Part shown: in pieces, positions 8,978 through 17,436 of the stretch
How positions within the stretch are numbered: position 1 is the first letter of the stretch
Layout of the letters: each line of letters starts with the position of its first letter
Assembly: GCF_947495285.1 (NCBI RefSeq)
Contig: NZ_CANLXZ010000001.1
Coordinates: 1 to 64,000, forward strand
From: an uncultured Nonlabens sp.
GTDB taxonomy: Bacteria; Bacteroidota; Bacteroidia; Flavobacteriales; Flavobacteriaceae
DNA: 64,000 bases
Reading direction: 5' to 3'
The notes under the pieces: model-generated
What the model was told of the DNA's origin: nothing
The model's database searches: none
The model's input: the letters and a program-made list of their open reading frames with translations, nothing else
Translations under genes and position numbers: made by a program

Positions 8978-10357
8978 TTATTTTTGTGTAGTAAATTCTG
9001 GTGTATTGAGAATAGTCTCAAGATTTGCTTTTTCTTTGATTACATCATACATACTTTGTAGATAAGTAGTTTGTGTACTATAAAGTTGAGTTTGCGCCTG
9101 TCTTAAGTCAAAGCTAGTGGCAAGACCTTCTCTAAATTTGATTAAGTTCTTATTCTCAATACGCTCTGCGAGTCTTAAATTATCTCTACTAGTGCTATAA
9201 TTATCTATAGCAATTTGATAATTGTTAAGAGAGGTCTGATAATTTAATCTTATCTCTTCTGTGGTACGATCTAGATCTGTAATGGCCTGTTCCCATGCTA
9301 TTTTTGCACGAGCTGTTTTTGCCTGTCTTCCTAGCGAACTAAAAATAGGGACAGATAAACTTAAGCCAGCAACAGACTGACCGAACCATGGGTTATCTCC
9401 ATCAAAAAACACAAAGTCTTCTCCAAAAGATTGAATTCCATAATTCACAAAACCACCTAAAGTAGGTAATGCCTTTGCGCGTTCTAGCTTGTATTCAAGT
9501 CTACGCTGTTCGGTAAAATTTATTGCGATTTGAAAATCAGTGTTTTTTTCTAACTCTAACGTGTTTTTATTAATCGCAGGGTCCATATTTTTTAAAGCTA
9601 GAGAAGCAAGATCTTCTTCTAGATAAACAGATTTTTGTAAATCAATACCTAAAGCTAGTTTGAGCATGTCCATAGCAATGTCTTCCTGACGTCTTGCACT
9701 TTTCAGTTGGTTTTCTAGTTGAGACTTAGTTATTTTTAATTGCTCAACATCTTCTTCTTCGGCCAGACCGTTCTCAAATATTTTTGTAATTTCATTTAAA
9801 TTTTTAGTCAGAGTCTCTAAATTACGTTCTATAATGTTTATGTTTTCTTGAGTAAGAAGCACACCGCCGTAAGCATTAATTATTCCCTTTCTTACCTCAA
9901 GTTTTGTTTTATTATTTGCGTTTTTTGAAAAGTCCAAAAATGTTTTTGATGCTTCTAATGCAACGATATAAGAACCGTCAAAAATTAATTGAGTTAATGT
10001 GGCATTAAGTTTTGCACTTTGTCTGGGTGCTGCAGGAAACGCCGTAAAACTTCCTGGTGTTGCACTAGGGTCTATGAATTGTGCTGGTAGCACTAACACT
10101 GGCGTCTTAATATTATAGCTGTAATCCACACCTGCATTAACTTGCGGTAATCCAGTTGCAGTAGTTTCCCATTTTTGCTTTAATGCTTTGGCAATATTTC
10201 TTTTTGCATTGATAGCTTGGTAGTTGTTTTCCAGTCCATGTGCAATAGCTTGTTCTAGAGTAAACCGGTTAGAATCTATTGTGGTAACTTCTTGTGAGTA
10301 CGCTTTCGCGAAAGCGAGAACACAAAAAGCCCAAATGTATATCGATCTATAATTCAT
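8978..10357 (-). CDS. TolC-family outer-membrane efflux channel
   Basis: 459 residues with a signal peptide ending around AKAYSQ. The two-fold repeat of long Gln/Leu-rich helices and the FTLEQAIAHGLENN opening are typical of outer-membrane efflux proteins (OEP family). It would form the trimeric exit duct for the adaptor and pump encoded downstream. Its ATG follows the TAA of the TetR gene with no gap. Palindrome copy 3 lies inside the signal-peptide codons and supplies residues 15-19 (AFAKA), so part of the export signal is made of repeat DNA. Confidence 0.92.
   Translation of the reverse strand: MNYRSIYIWAFCVLAFAKAYSQEVTTIDSNRFTLEQAIAHGLENNYQAINAKRNIAKALKQKWETTATGLPQVNAGVDYSYNIKTPVLVLPAQFIDPSATPGSFTAFPAAPRQSAKLNATLTQLIFDGSYIVALEASKTFLDFSKNANNKTKLEVRKGIINAYGGVLLTQENINIIERNLETLTKNLNEITKIFENGLAEEEDVEQLKITKSQLENQLKSARRQEDIAMDMLKLALGIDLQKSVYLEEDLASLALKNMDPAINKNTLELEKNTDFQIAINFTEQRRLEYKLERAKALPTLGGFVNYGIQSFGEDFVFFDGDNPWFGQSVAGLSLSVPIFSSLGRQAKTARAKIAWEQAITDLDRTTEEIRLNYQTSLNNYQIAIDNYSTSRDNLRLAERIENKNLIKFREGLATSFDLRQAQTQLYSTQTTYLQSMYDVIKEKANLETILNTPEFTTQK
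10302..10315. repeat. interspersed palindrome, copy 3 (inside tolC signal peptide)
   Basis: Exact GCTTTCGCGAAAGC, embedded in frame in the channel gene and read as Ala-Phe-Ala-Lys-Ala at residues 15-19. Confidence 0.9.
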
Positions 10358-10975
10358 TTAATCGTGGTTTGTATTAGTTATTTTATTTAAAATTTTACGT
10401 CCCAAAGGAGTTACAATTCCTCTGAGGTGGTATTCTAAGTACTGGTCATGTAATGCTGCGGTAGGGTGTTTACTAGTAGGGAAAATGTTTAAATTTTTTA
10501 TTCCTTGAATACCTACATAGTAAATGCGGGCAATGAAATCTACATCTATGTTATCACGATATAATCCTTTTTTTATACCTCTGGTAACGTTCTTTTTAAT
10601 GCAATTTTCCATGTGATCAAATTGCACCTCAGTAATTTTTTTATGTACCTCTGGATAGTATTTATGTAGTTGATAGATAGGGGAGCTTTCATCACCCTTT
10701 AAATGTTCCATTACATAACGTTTAATGGTATACAGCTCTTCAATCGCATTTTCTGTCTCGCCTTCTATTATATCATCTACACCACTGCATATGTGATTGC
10801 ACAAGTGTAGAGATGACTCTTCTACCAGTTGTGCTTTTGTTTTAAAGTGCGCATATAGAGTCTTTTTACTCATCCCTAATCTAGAGGCGATCTCATCCAT
10901 AGTCACACTTTTAAAGCCTAAGGTCAGGAATAGGTCTAGTGAGGTTTCTATTATGTTTATTTTTGTCTCGCTCAT
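10358..10975 (-). CDS. TetR/AcrR-family transcriptional regulator
   Basis: 205 residues. The N-terminal helix-turn-helix is clear: LFLTLGFKSVTMDEIASRLGMSKKTLYAHFKTK is the standard TetR DNA-binding region, here at residues ~14-45. The rest is helical, the ligand-binding and dimer domain. As first gene of an operon with tolC, adaptor and pump genes, it is most likely the local repressor of that operon. A -7 box at 10993-11000 and an inverted repeat at 11007-11034 just upstream of it are consistent with autorepression. The effector molecule is unknown. Confidence 0.92.
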   Translation of the reverse strand: MSETKINIIETSLDLFLTLGFKSVTMDEIASRLGMSKKTLYAHFKTKAQLVEESSLHLCNHICSGVDDIIEGETENAIEELYTIKRYVMEHLKGDESSPIYQLHKYYPEVHKKITEVQFDHMENCIKKNVTRGIKKGLYRDNIDVDFIARIYYVGIQGIKNLNIFPTSKHPTAALHDQYLEYHLRGIVTPLGRKILNKITNTNHD

Positions 10976-10992
10976 TTATTTAATAAAGGGTG

Positions 10993-11000
10993 CAAAGGTA
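10993..11000 (-). promoter_or_regulatory. promoter -7 box of the tetR-efflux operon
   Basis: TACCTTTG on the minus strand matches the Bacteroidota -7 consensus TAnnTTTG and lies 18 bases before the TetR start codon. Confidence 0.65.
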
Positions 11001-11006
11001 CGTTCT

Positions 11007-11034
11007 GGAAACTAACGACACTCTAGGAGTTTCC
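11007..11034. promoter_or_regulatory. candidate TetR operator (inverted repeat)
   Basis: GGAAACT at 11007-11013 and AGTTTCC at 11028-11034 form a perfect 7-bp inverted repeat with a 14-base spacer, starting six bases upstream of the -7 box. That is where a repressor would block RNA polymerase. A second inverted repeat, ACAGTTC / GAACTGT (11059-11065 and 11083-11089), lies closer to the divergent polyprenyl synthase gene. Role inferred from position. Confidence 0.45.
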
Positions 11035-11109
11035 TAAGTTTTGCAATTTTTTAACAAGACAGTTCATATTTCTTATAAAATAGAACTGTTCATAGATTAT
11101 TTTTACCGC

Positions 11110-12093
11110 ATGAATGAATTAGAACACTTACGAATTACGTTTTTAGATCACCTTAAAAACAGAATAACAGAAAATGAGCCCGCAGGTCTTTATAATCCAG
11201 TTCATTATATACTAACTCTAGGAGGTAAAAGAATAAGACCTTTACTAACTATGATGAGTGCAAAAATGTATGGAGCACCAGTTAATGACAGTCTAGACGC
11301 TGCGCTAGCGGTAGAGGTGTTTCATAACTTTACATTATTACATGATGACATTATGGACGCTGCAGACCTGAGACGAGGACAGGAAACGGTACATAAAAAA
11401 TGGAATCTTAATACAGGTATTCTTTCTGGTGATGCTATGTTGATAATGGCTTATCGATTATTTGAAGGCTATGATAAGGAGCAGTTTTTCCAGCTACATA
11501 AAGTGTTTTCTAAAACAGCACTAGAGGTGTGTGAAGGACAGCAGTATGATGTAGATTTTGAAACTCGTGACGATGTTACTGTTCCAGAATACTTGCATAT
11601 GATTAAGTTAAAAACATCTGTTCTAGTGGGTTGTGCTTTGCAAATGGGTGCTATTATAGCTGGAGTTAAAGAAGAAGAGCAACAGCTTATTTATAATTAC
11701 GGTATTCATTTAGGCCTGGCTTTTCAATTAATGGATGATTATCTAGATGCATTTGGTGATCCGGCAACATTTGGTAAAGAAGTAGGTGGCGATATAAGAG
11801 AAAATAAAAAAACCTATCTGTACCTGCGTAGTATAGAAAATGAAGATTGTGTTGGAGAATTAAAAGAATGGTTTGCTATCGATCAAGAAAAATTAAATGA
11901 AGATCAAATAGAAGAAAAGAAAGAAACTGTAAAGGTGTTTTTTGAAACAAGTGGTGGCGCTGCAGCAACCCTAGACGCTATTAAATTTTATACTAATGAG
12001 GCGCTTTGCATTATAGAAACACTTTCTATAAGTGATGAGAGTAAAAACGAACTCAAGAAATTCTCTAAGGATTTGATGGGCCGTGTGAGTTAG
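11110..12093 (+). CDS. polyprenyl (isoprenyl diphosphate) synthase
   Basis: 327 residues from the ATG at 11110; an in-frame TTG at 11041 would add an extension lying in the promoter region and unlike the family. It condenses isopentenyl diphosphate onto allylic diphosphates. Both aspartate-rich motifs are present: DDIMD at residues 79-83 and DDYLD in FQLMDDYLDAFGD, with GGKRIRP for diphosphate binding. Phe74, five residues before the first motif, suggests a short product (C15-C20), but chain length is an inference. It feeds quinone, undecaprenyl or carotenoid pathways. It is divergent from the efflux operon. Confidence 0.9.
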   Translation: MNELEHLRITFLDHLKNRITENEPAGLYNPVHYILTLGGKRIRPLLTMMSAKMYGAPVNDSLDAALAVEVFHNFTLLHDDIMDAADLRRGQETVHKKWNLNTGILSGDAMLIMAYRLFEGYDKEQFFQLHKVFSKTALEVCEGQQYDVDFETRDDVTVPEYLHMIKLKTSVLVGCALQMGAIIAGVKEEEQQLIYNYGIHLGLAFQLMDDYLDAFGDPATFGKEVGGDIRENKKTYLYLRSIENEDCVGELKEWFAIDQEKLNEDQIEEKKETVKVFFETSGGAAATLDAIKFYTNEALCIIETLSISDESKNELKKFSKDLMGRVS

Positions 12094-12131
12094 AAGAAAA
12101 AAATCTACATCATATGGTCGGTTTTAAAAAT

Positions 12132-12161
12132 AAAAGGGTGGGTTTTACTCCACCTTTTTTT
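12132..12161. terminator. bidirectional terminator between convergent genes
   Basis: AAAAGGGTGG / CCACCTTTT forms a stem with one bulged G, flanked by A and T runs. It lies between the polyprenyl synthase (plus) and the DNA ligase (minus), so it can serve both. Confidence 0.65.
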
Positions 12162-12179
12162 AATGTCTACTCATTCATT

Positions 12180-13790
12180 TTATGGTATCAAAGCTTTTAA
12201 ATCATCTAATGTATTTGCTTCTTTCATAGGTTTATCATGTCTCCATCTCACTATTCTAGGAAAACGCGTTGCGACACCAGATTTGTGTCTTTTACTAGGA
12301 GCAATACCTTCAAAAGCGATTTCAAAAACATGATGCGGTGTTACTGATCGCACTGGGCCGAATCGCTCTAAGGTGTTTTTTTTAATCCACGCATCTATTT
12401 TTCTAAATTCAGTATCAGTTAGTCCAGAGTAGGCCTTTGCAAATGTTACCAGCTCTCCATCTTGCCATAATCCAAATGTGTAGTCTGTAAATAAATTTGC
12501 CCTTCTACCATGGCCGCGCATGGCATAGGTGAGAACAGCATCTATAGAAAAAGGATCTGTTTTCCATTTCCACCAGTCGCCTTTTTTACGTCCTACTAGA
12601 TAAGGACTATCTTTTCTTTTAATCATCAACCCTTCAGATCTTTTCTCTCTTGCGAGATCTCGCTCTATAGCCATATCTTCCCAAGAGTCAAAATTCATAG
12701 TTTCTGATAGAAGTAAAGGTGTCTTATCTTTTTGTAATAATTTTTCTTCTTTTTTGTTGAGGTCTAGAACGAACTTATCGAGCAGGGATCTTCTCTCTAT
12801 AAAAGGCATTTCTCTTAAATCTTTTCCTTGCCATTCTAATAAATCATAAGCTACAATAACCACAGGGACATCATTCAATAGTTTTTTACCGACGGTTTTG
12901 CGACCTATCCTGGTCTGTAAATCGTTAAAATTCATAATAACGCCATCTTTAAATGGTAGTATCTCTCCATCGATCACCGTACCATTAGGAATTACATCAA
13001 TAAATTTCTGAAACTCTGGGTATTTATCGGTTACTAATTCTTCACCACGCGACCATACAAATAGCTCATTTGCACGTATGATAGTTTGCGATCTTATACC
13101 ATCCCATTTATGCTCTGCACTCCATTTATTTACGTCACCTAGATCGCTTACTTCACCTTCTATAGCATATGCAAGATAAAAAGGATACGGTTTACCACGC
13201 ATAGCAACTTCATTCTCTTCAAAAATAAGTTTATGAAAAGTCGTGTTTTCTCCTGTCCAGCTACCCATAAGTTTATGAGCAAGAATATCTTTATCTATTC
13301 CAGTGGCATTAGCTAGCGCTCTGGTCATTAACTTTTGAGAAACCCCTATTCTAAAACCGCCAGTGAGAATTTTATTGAACACAAAACGCTCGTAATAGTT
13401 AAGTTGCAACCAGTTATTCTGTAGATATTCTCTTTTCTCTTCTTCGTCCTTAGATTTTAAGTCTATGATCTCTGCTATTATTTGAGATAGACTTTTATCA
13501 CTAGACTCATTTGCAGTAGGGAGAATTAGAGCGATGGTTTCTGCTAGATCACCTACTATGTGATAGCTTTCTTCAAAGAGCCACATGGGGATACCGCTTA
13601 TTTGTGTCGCCCACTCTCTCATTAAAGTTGTGTTTACAGGGCGTTTGGGTCTTCTATGCGATAGAATGGCGATGGTCCATAATTTATCCTCGTCGCTGGC
13701 GATCTTAAAATACTCGGTAAGCGCTGCGACTTTAAGATTAGTTTTATTAGTACCATCTATGGTTCTTATAAGTTCTGCAAACTGCTTCAT
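12180..13790 (-). CDS. ATP-dependent DNA ligase (exonuclease-associated type)
   Basis: 536 residues. It seals nicks using ATP; the nucleotidyltransferase motif I is EHKWDGIR with catalytic Lys228. The ~200-residue N-terminal helical domain binds DNA, the middle is the adenylation domain (DGEILPF, EGLMIKRKDSPY, WWKWK motifs), and the C-terminal part is the OB domain. This matches the bacterial LigC/LigD-unrelated family found beside a metallo-beta-lactamase exonuclease. The exonuclease gene overlaps it by four bases (ATGA), so they are translationally coupled. The Lhr-like helicase and PdeM phosphoesterase often present in this cluster are absent: a terminator follows directly. Confidence 0.93.
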   Translation of the reverse strand: MKQFAELIRTIDGTNKTNLKVAALTEYFKIASDEDKLWTIAILSHRRPKRPVNTTLMREWATQISGIPMWLFEESYHIVGDLAETIALILPTANESSDKSLSQIIAEIIDLKSKDEEEKREYLQNNWLQLNYYERFVFNKILTGGFRIGVSQKLMTRALANATGIDKDILAHKLMGSWTGENTTFHKLIFEENEVAMRGKPYPFYLAYAIEGEVSDLGDVNKWSAEHKWDGIRSQTIIRANELFVWSRGEELVTDKYPEFQKFIDVIPNGTVIDGEILPFKDGVIMNFNDLQTRIGRKTVGKKLLNDVPVVIVAYDLLEWQGKDLREMPFIERRSLLDKFVLDLNKKEEKLLQKDKTPLLLSETMNFDSWEDMAIERDLAREKRSEGLMIKRKDSPYLVGRKKGDWWKWKTDPFSIDAVLTYAMRGHGRRANLFTDYTFGLWQDGELVTFAKAYSGLTDTEFRKIDAWIKKNTLERFGPVRSVTPHHVFEIAFEGIAPSKRHKSGVATRFPRIVRWRHDKPMKEANTLDDLKALIP

Positions 13791-14884
13791 GATTCTGTAC
13801 TTGAATTAGAAGATAGGGGAGAATCTGTTATTTCTTTCTTAGCTAAGTTTTGTGTCGTGTCCTTTGTGTTGTTCTCTTCACTTGTATTTAATTCGGCATT
13901 TTCTCCTTCATATTGTGTACGCTCACTTATTGCATTTAATCCTTTTTCTTCTCTTAAAAACCGCGCAAAAATATCTTGATATCCATGAGTGGTTATTACG
14001 TTTTCACAATTTGTTGCTTCTATACTATTGAGTAAGCCATCCCAATCACAGTGATCAGAGAGTACAAAACCTTTATCAATGGCTCTTCTACGACGTGCCC
14101 CTCTAAAAGTCATCCATCCACTAGCGCTAGCAGTAACATAAGGCACCATTTTTTTCATCCATGCACTACCATGGGCACTAGGTGGAGCGATAACTATATT
14201 GCCGGCAATTTCTTCTTTGGTAGTTTCTCTAGTTATTAAGTGCGTAGGAGGAAAGCTGATTTGCTCTCTTAATACCTCGGTCATTTTAAATACGGCACCG
14301 TGACAGTAAATTTTCATTTGTGAGGTATCTAGATGTTTTATAATACGTTGTGCTTTACCTAGTGAGTAGGCAAATAGAATGGAGGTTTTCTTTTCTACAT
14401 GATTTTGTGCGCACCATACATTTATATCTTCCATAACCTGTTGTTGTGGTCTCCATTTAAAAGCAGGTAAACCAAATGTGCACTCTGTAATAAAAGTATT
14501 ACATACTATAGGTTCATAGACTGTAGAAATGCCGTCGTCCTCTGTTTTATAATCTCCAGTAAATACCCAGACTTCTCCTTTATGCTCTACCCTTATTTGA
14601 GAAGATCCTGGAATATGGCCGGCGGGATGAAAAGAAAATTTCACATTATTAATAGAAAAACTTTCATTATAAGCTACACCAGATACATTTATGTCACCCA
14701 GTCGGTGGCTTATTATAGGGACGTTCTTATATTGAGTAATGTATTTTTTATGACCCCATCTAGAATGGTCTGCATGACCGTGTGTAATTAGCGCCTTTTC
14801 TACAGGCTGCCATGGGTCTAGATAAATACCTGCAGGCTTGCAATAGATACCTTTATTGGTAAATTGTAATAATGCTTTACTCAT
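13787..14884 (-). CDS. ligase-associated DNA exonuclease (metallo-beta-lactamase / beta-CASP fold)
   Basis: 365 residues. The metal-binding motif HGHADHSRWG (HxHxDH) lies near residue 35, further ligands include FTGDYKTEDDG and the DHCDWDGL motif near residue 295. These identify the MBL-fold nuclease family that accompanies ATP-dependent ligases in DNA end processing. The last ~45 residues are a Ser/Thr/Glu/Asn-rich tail of low complexity, probably disordered. It is the first gene of a two-gene operon with the ligase. Function in the cell follows from the family; the exact repair pathway is not shown by the sequence. Confidence 0.9.
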   Translation of the reverse strand: MSKALLQFTNKGIYCKPAGIYLDPWQPVEKALITHGHADHSRWGHKKYITQYKNVPIISHRLGDINVSGVAYNESFSINNVKFSFHPAGHIPGSSQIRVEHKGEVWVFTGDYKTEDDGISTVYEPIVCNTFITECTFGLPAFKWRPQQQVMEDINVWCAQNHVEKKTSILFAYSLGKAQRIIKHLDTSQMKIYCHGAVFKMTEVLREQISFPPTHLITRETTKEEIAGNIVIAPPSAHGSAWMKKMVPYVTASASGWMTFRGARRRRAIDKGFVLSDHCDWDGLLNSIEATNCENVITTHGYQDIFARFLREEKGLNAISERTQYEGENAELNTSEENNTKDTTQNLAKKEITDSPLSSNSSTES

Positions 14885-14940
14885 GTTATAAAGTTACATG
14901 ACATAAGCCTTAATATCGATGGATTAAGAGAAGTTTATAA

Positions 14941-15450
14941 TTAAACTTGATCAGGATCTAGAATTGCTTTTAAGTCTTCTAGAGTTTCTTTGTTGTTAGA
15001 TTCAAATTCATTTTTAAACCAGTTCATTTGATCGGTAAGCTGGTCTAGTGCCGTAATTATATCATTGTATTTTCTTTGTAAATCTTCAGTAGTTTTAATG
15101 CGGTAACCTAAGTAAGATTTATAAATACTTAATCTCGTTTTTAAAACCAGTATGCGAGATAGTATAGTCTGGTCATAAAATGCACCATCCTTAAGCGCTA
15201 TCATTTTGTCTAGATGCTCTATAAGCTCATTAGTCGTCGTTATGGAATGATCATAATTTTCTAATCCAGTAATTAAATTCTGGTAGTCCACCCATTTAAG
15301 AGCTTCTTTTTGTGCCTTGCCTACCAGCGCCATTTTTGTAACACTTAAATTCATAGTAGAATAATCAATTTGATCTTCACTTGTAGGTACATCTGCAGGT
15401 TCAGGTTTACAGGCAATTATTAACCAGAAAAATAAAATTGATAAACGCAT
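14941..15450 (-). CDS. small helical lipoprotein of unknown function
   Basis: 169 residues when started at the ATG at 15450, which gives a signal peptide with lipobox IIAC (Cys14) followed by KPEPADVPTSEDQ. A longer frame to 15549 adds 33 unlikely residues and overlaps other remnant sequence. A near-consensus -7 box (CATATTTG) at 15471-15478 supports the shorter start. The mature part is predicted to be a helical bundle with many Leu, Lys and Asp residues and no catalytic motif. It is monocistronic, downstream of nothing. I do not recognise the family. Confidence 0.7.
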   Translation of the reverse strand: MRLSILFFWLIIACKPEPADVPTSEDQIDYSTMNLSVTKMALVGKAQKEALKWVDYQNLITGLENYDHSITTTNELIEHLDKMIALKDGAFYDQTILSRILVLKTRLSIYKSYLGYRIKTTEDLQRKYNDIITALDQLTDQMNWFKNEFESNNKETLEDLKAILDPDQV

Positions 15451-15470
15451 ATATAGATAACGATGAATTG

Positions 15471-15478
15471 CAAATATG
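15471..15478 (-). promoter_or_regulatory. likely -7 box of the lipoprotein gene
   Basis: CATATTTG on the minus strand differs at one position from TAnnTTTG. It is 20 bases before the ATG at 15450 and decides the start of that gene. Confidence 0.4.
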
Positions 15479-15484
15479 CTAGAT

Positions 15485-15640
15485 TCAACCCATAAACGCA
15501 ACTTCTGGTTTAAATAATAAATTATCCTTAACCTGTATAGTATTCTCAAGATCCTTTACCATTTGAGTAGCTTGCTCTTTTGTGTAAGAAACGGTTTTGT
15601 GCATTGCGTTTCCTGCATCATTAATTCTGTTTTCTTTAGG
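15485..15640 (-). pseudogene. possible gene remnant
   Basis: On the minus strand a short frame reads NRINDAGNAMHK..., then VSYTKEQATQMVKDLENTI and ends FMG-stop at 15485. Composition looks protein-like but it is only ~40 codons from its first ATG (15604), with a stop codon upstream. A second short frame with similar character (AALTTHKESNKEKT...) lies just upstream in another phase. This could be a decayed gene or chance. The rest of 15641-16008 holds only palindrome copy 4 and the threonine dehydrogenase promoter. Confidence 0.25.
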
Positions 15641-15917
15641 TTTCTACGGTATTTATAAGATCCTTATGAATGGCTGCCGTTTTTTCTTTGTTACTCTCTT
15701 TGTGTGTAGTTAAGGCTGCACTGTAAATATTACAGCAAGTATTGTTTTTTCTGATACTTTTTTAATTTATTGATACAAAATTATAATCGCTTACCATCTC
15801 TAGAATCGGCTTCACAAGTGATAAACTGTTAATTAAATAGTGGTATTCATAATTTATTTAAAGGTATGTTGATTTTATGTCTTAAATTTATTTAAACTAT
15901 TGGTTTATGTGTATTCC

Positions 15918-15931
15918 GCTTTCGCGAAAGC
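15918..15931. repeat. interspersed palindrome, copy 4 (intergenic)
   Basis: Exact GCTTTCGCGAAAGC core, preceded by TTCC and followed by GAGA, 55 bases upstream of the -7 box of the threonine dehydrogenase gene. Confidence 0.9.
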
Positions 15932-15985
15932 GAGATATTTATCATAATTAGATAAATTCTAAGAATAGCCTATTTAATGTCTTCT

Positions 15986-15993
15986 TATCTTTG
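15986..15993 (+). promoter_or_regulatory. promoter -7 box of the threonine dehydrogenase gene
   Basis: TATCTTTG matches TAnnTTTG exactly and lies 16 bases before the ATG, giving a very short leader. Confidence 0.6.
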
Positions 15994-16008
15994 TGAAAAA
16001 ATATTCAA

Positions 16009-16965
16009 ATGCCGACTAAAGTATTAGTAATAGGTGCCTGCGGGCAAATAGGTACAGAGCTTACCATGCGATTGAGGGAGATTTATGGAGGTGAGCAGGT
16101 GATTGCTAGTGATATACGTGAAGGAACTGATGGGTTAATGTCTTCTGGACCTTTTGAGACGCTAGATGCTATGAATAAAAGCCAGATAGAAGATATATGC
16201 CTTTATTATGAAATTAATGAGGTGTATTTAATGGCTGCCATGTTAAGTGCTACGGGAGAGAAATTTCCTAAAAAGGCATGGAGTCTTAATATGGATTCTT
16301 TAATGCACGTACTGGATATTGCAAAGGAAGGTAAAGTGGATAAGGTTTTCTGGCCTTCTAGTATTGCTGTTTTCGGACCTAGTACTCCTAAGCAAAATAC
16401 AGGTCAACATACTATTATGGAGCCTACTACGGTTTATGGTATAAGTAAGCAAACTGGAGAAAGATGGTGTGAATACTATTTTAACAAGTATGGTGTGGAT
16501 GTAAGGTCTATTAGATACCCTGGTCTTGTTTCCTGGAAAACAGTACCTGGTGGTGGTACTACAGATTATGCAGTAGATATTTTTCATAAAGCTGTTAAAG
16601 ACGGTTCTTATGATTGTTTTCTTAATCATGATACTCAATTACCTATGATGTACATGGAAGATGCGGTAAGAGCTACTATAGAAATTATGCGTGCTCCCTT
16701 AAAGGATATTAAGGAGCGCTCTTCTTATAATTTATCAGGTATGAGTTTTACTCCTGCTTCTATTGCAGAGGAGATAAAGAAGCATCTTCCTGAATTTACT
16801 ATAGAATATCATCCAGATTTCAGACAAGAAATTGCAGATAGCTGGCCTGGTTCTATAGATGATAGCGCAGCAAGAGATGACTGGAACTGGAAGCATGAGT
16901 ATGACCTGGATAATATGGTTGTAGAAATGCTGTCTCACCTTAAAAAATTAGAAAGTTCTATATGA
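16009..16965 (+). CDS. SDR-type L-threonine 3-dehydrogenase (epimerase-like)
   Basis: 318 residues. It oxidises L-threonine to 2-amino-3-ketobutyrate with NAD+. The N-terminus has the Rossmann motif GACGQIGTEL and the dinucleotide-selective Asp in IASDIREG. The catalytic YxxxK is in TVYGISKQTGE with Ser in WPSSIAVFGP. The stretch RYPGLVSWKTVPGGGTTDYAVD is characteristic of the UDP-galactose-epimerase-like threonine dehydrogenases known from flavobacteria, distinct from the zinc-dependent Tdh of E. coli. A TerB-like gene follows 35 bases downstream in the same direction. A generic NAD-dependent epimerase is the fallback call. Confidence 0.88.
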   Translation: MPTKVLVIGACGQIGTELTMRLREIYGGEQVIASDIREGTDGLMSSGPFETLDAMNKSQIEDICLYYEINEVYLMAAMLSATGEKFPKKAWSLNMDSLMHVLDIAKEGKVDKVFWPSSIAVFGPSTPKQNTGQHTIMEPTTVYGISKQTGERWCEYYFNKYGVDVRSIRYPGLVSWKTVPGGGTTDYAVDIFHKAVKDGSYDCFLNHDTQLPMMYMEDAVRATIEIMRAPLKDIKERSSYNLSGMSFTPASIAEEIKKHLPEFTIEYHPDFRQEIADSWPGSIDDSAARDDWNWKHEYDLDNMVVEMLSHLKKLESSI

Positions 16966-17000
16966 GCTATCCTTATATTTGCATTAATTAAATAAAGATT

Positions 17001-17426
17001 ATGTCGTTTTCAAGTTTATTTGAATCTGGTCAAAGTGCCAGAAATAAAAGTCATTTTGCAACTTTGGTAAACCTAGCCCAAGTTTCTGGAATGCGTGAGG
17101 AAGAAAAAGTAGTTTTGAATCGGTTTAAGTCGATTCTTGATATCTCTGACGCTAGCTATGATAAGATATTAGAAAATCCTAAAGCTTATCCTGTAACACC
17201 TCCTAACACATCAGAGGAGCGTATCCAGTGGTTGCATGATCTTTTTAAAGTAGTTTTTGCTGACCACCATATGGATGAGGCTGAGTATCACCTGTTGAGA
17301 AAATACGCTACTGCTTTAGGTTATAATGAGGAGGATGCAGATTATCTAGTAGAGCGTTCTATTCAAATATTTAATGGGCATCTTAATCTTGAAGATTATA
17401 GATACCTTTTAAATAAAGATAGATAA
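17001..17426 (+). CDS. TerB-like (tellurite-resistance-fold) protein
   Basis: 141 residues, no signal peptide, all-helical. The pattern LVNLAQVSGMREEEKVVLNRF and then FKVVFADHHMDEAEYHLLRKYA shows two helical repeats with acidic DxxxDxxE-type clusters, as in TerB/DjlA N-terminal domains that bind metal ions. Function in this organism is unknown; these domains often act as small cytosolic modules in stress responses. It is probably cotranscribed with the upstream threonine dehydrogenase. It converges on the histidine kinase gene with only 10 bases between stops. Confidence 0.75.
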   Translation: MSFSSLFESGQSARNKSHFATLVNLAQVSGMREEEKVVLNRFKSILDISDASYDKILENPKAYPVTPPNTSEERIQWLHDLFKVVFADHHMDEAEYHLLRKYATALGYNEEDADYLVERSIQIFNGHLNLEDYRYLLNKDR

Positions 17427-17436
17427 CTTCCTTTTT

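Noticed and set aside
11041..11109. N-terminal extension of the polyprenyl synthase from a TTG
   Set aside because: It covers the promoter region and the inverted repeat and has no family support; the ATG at 11110 fits.
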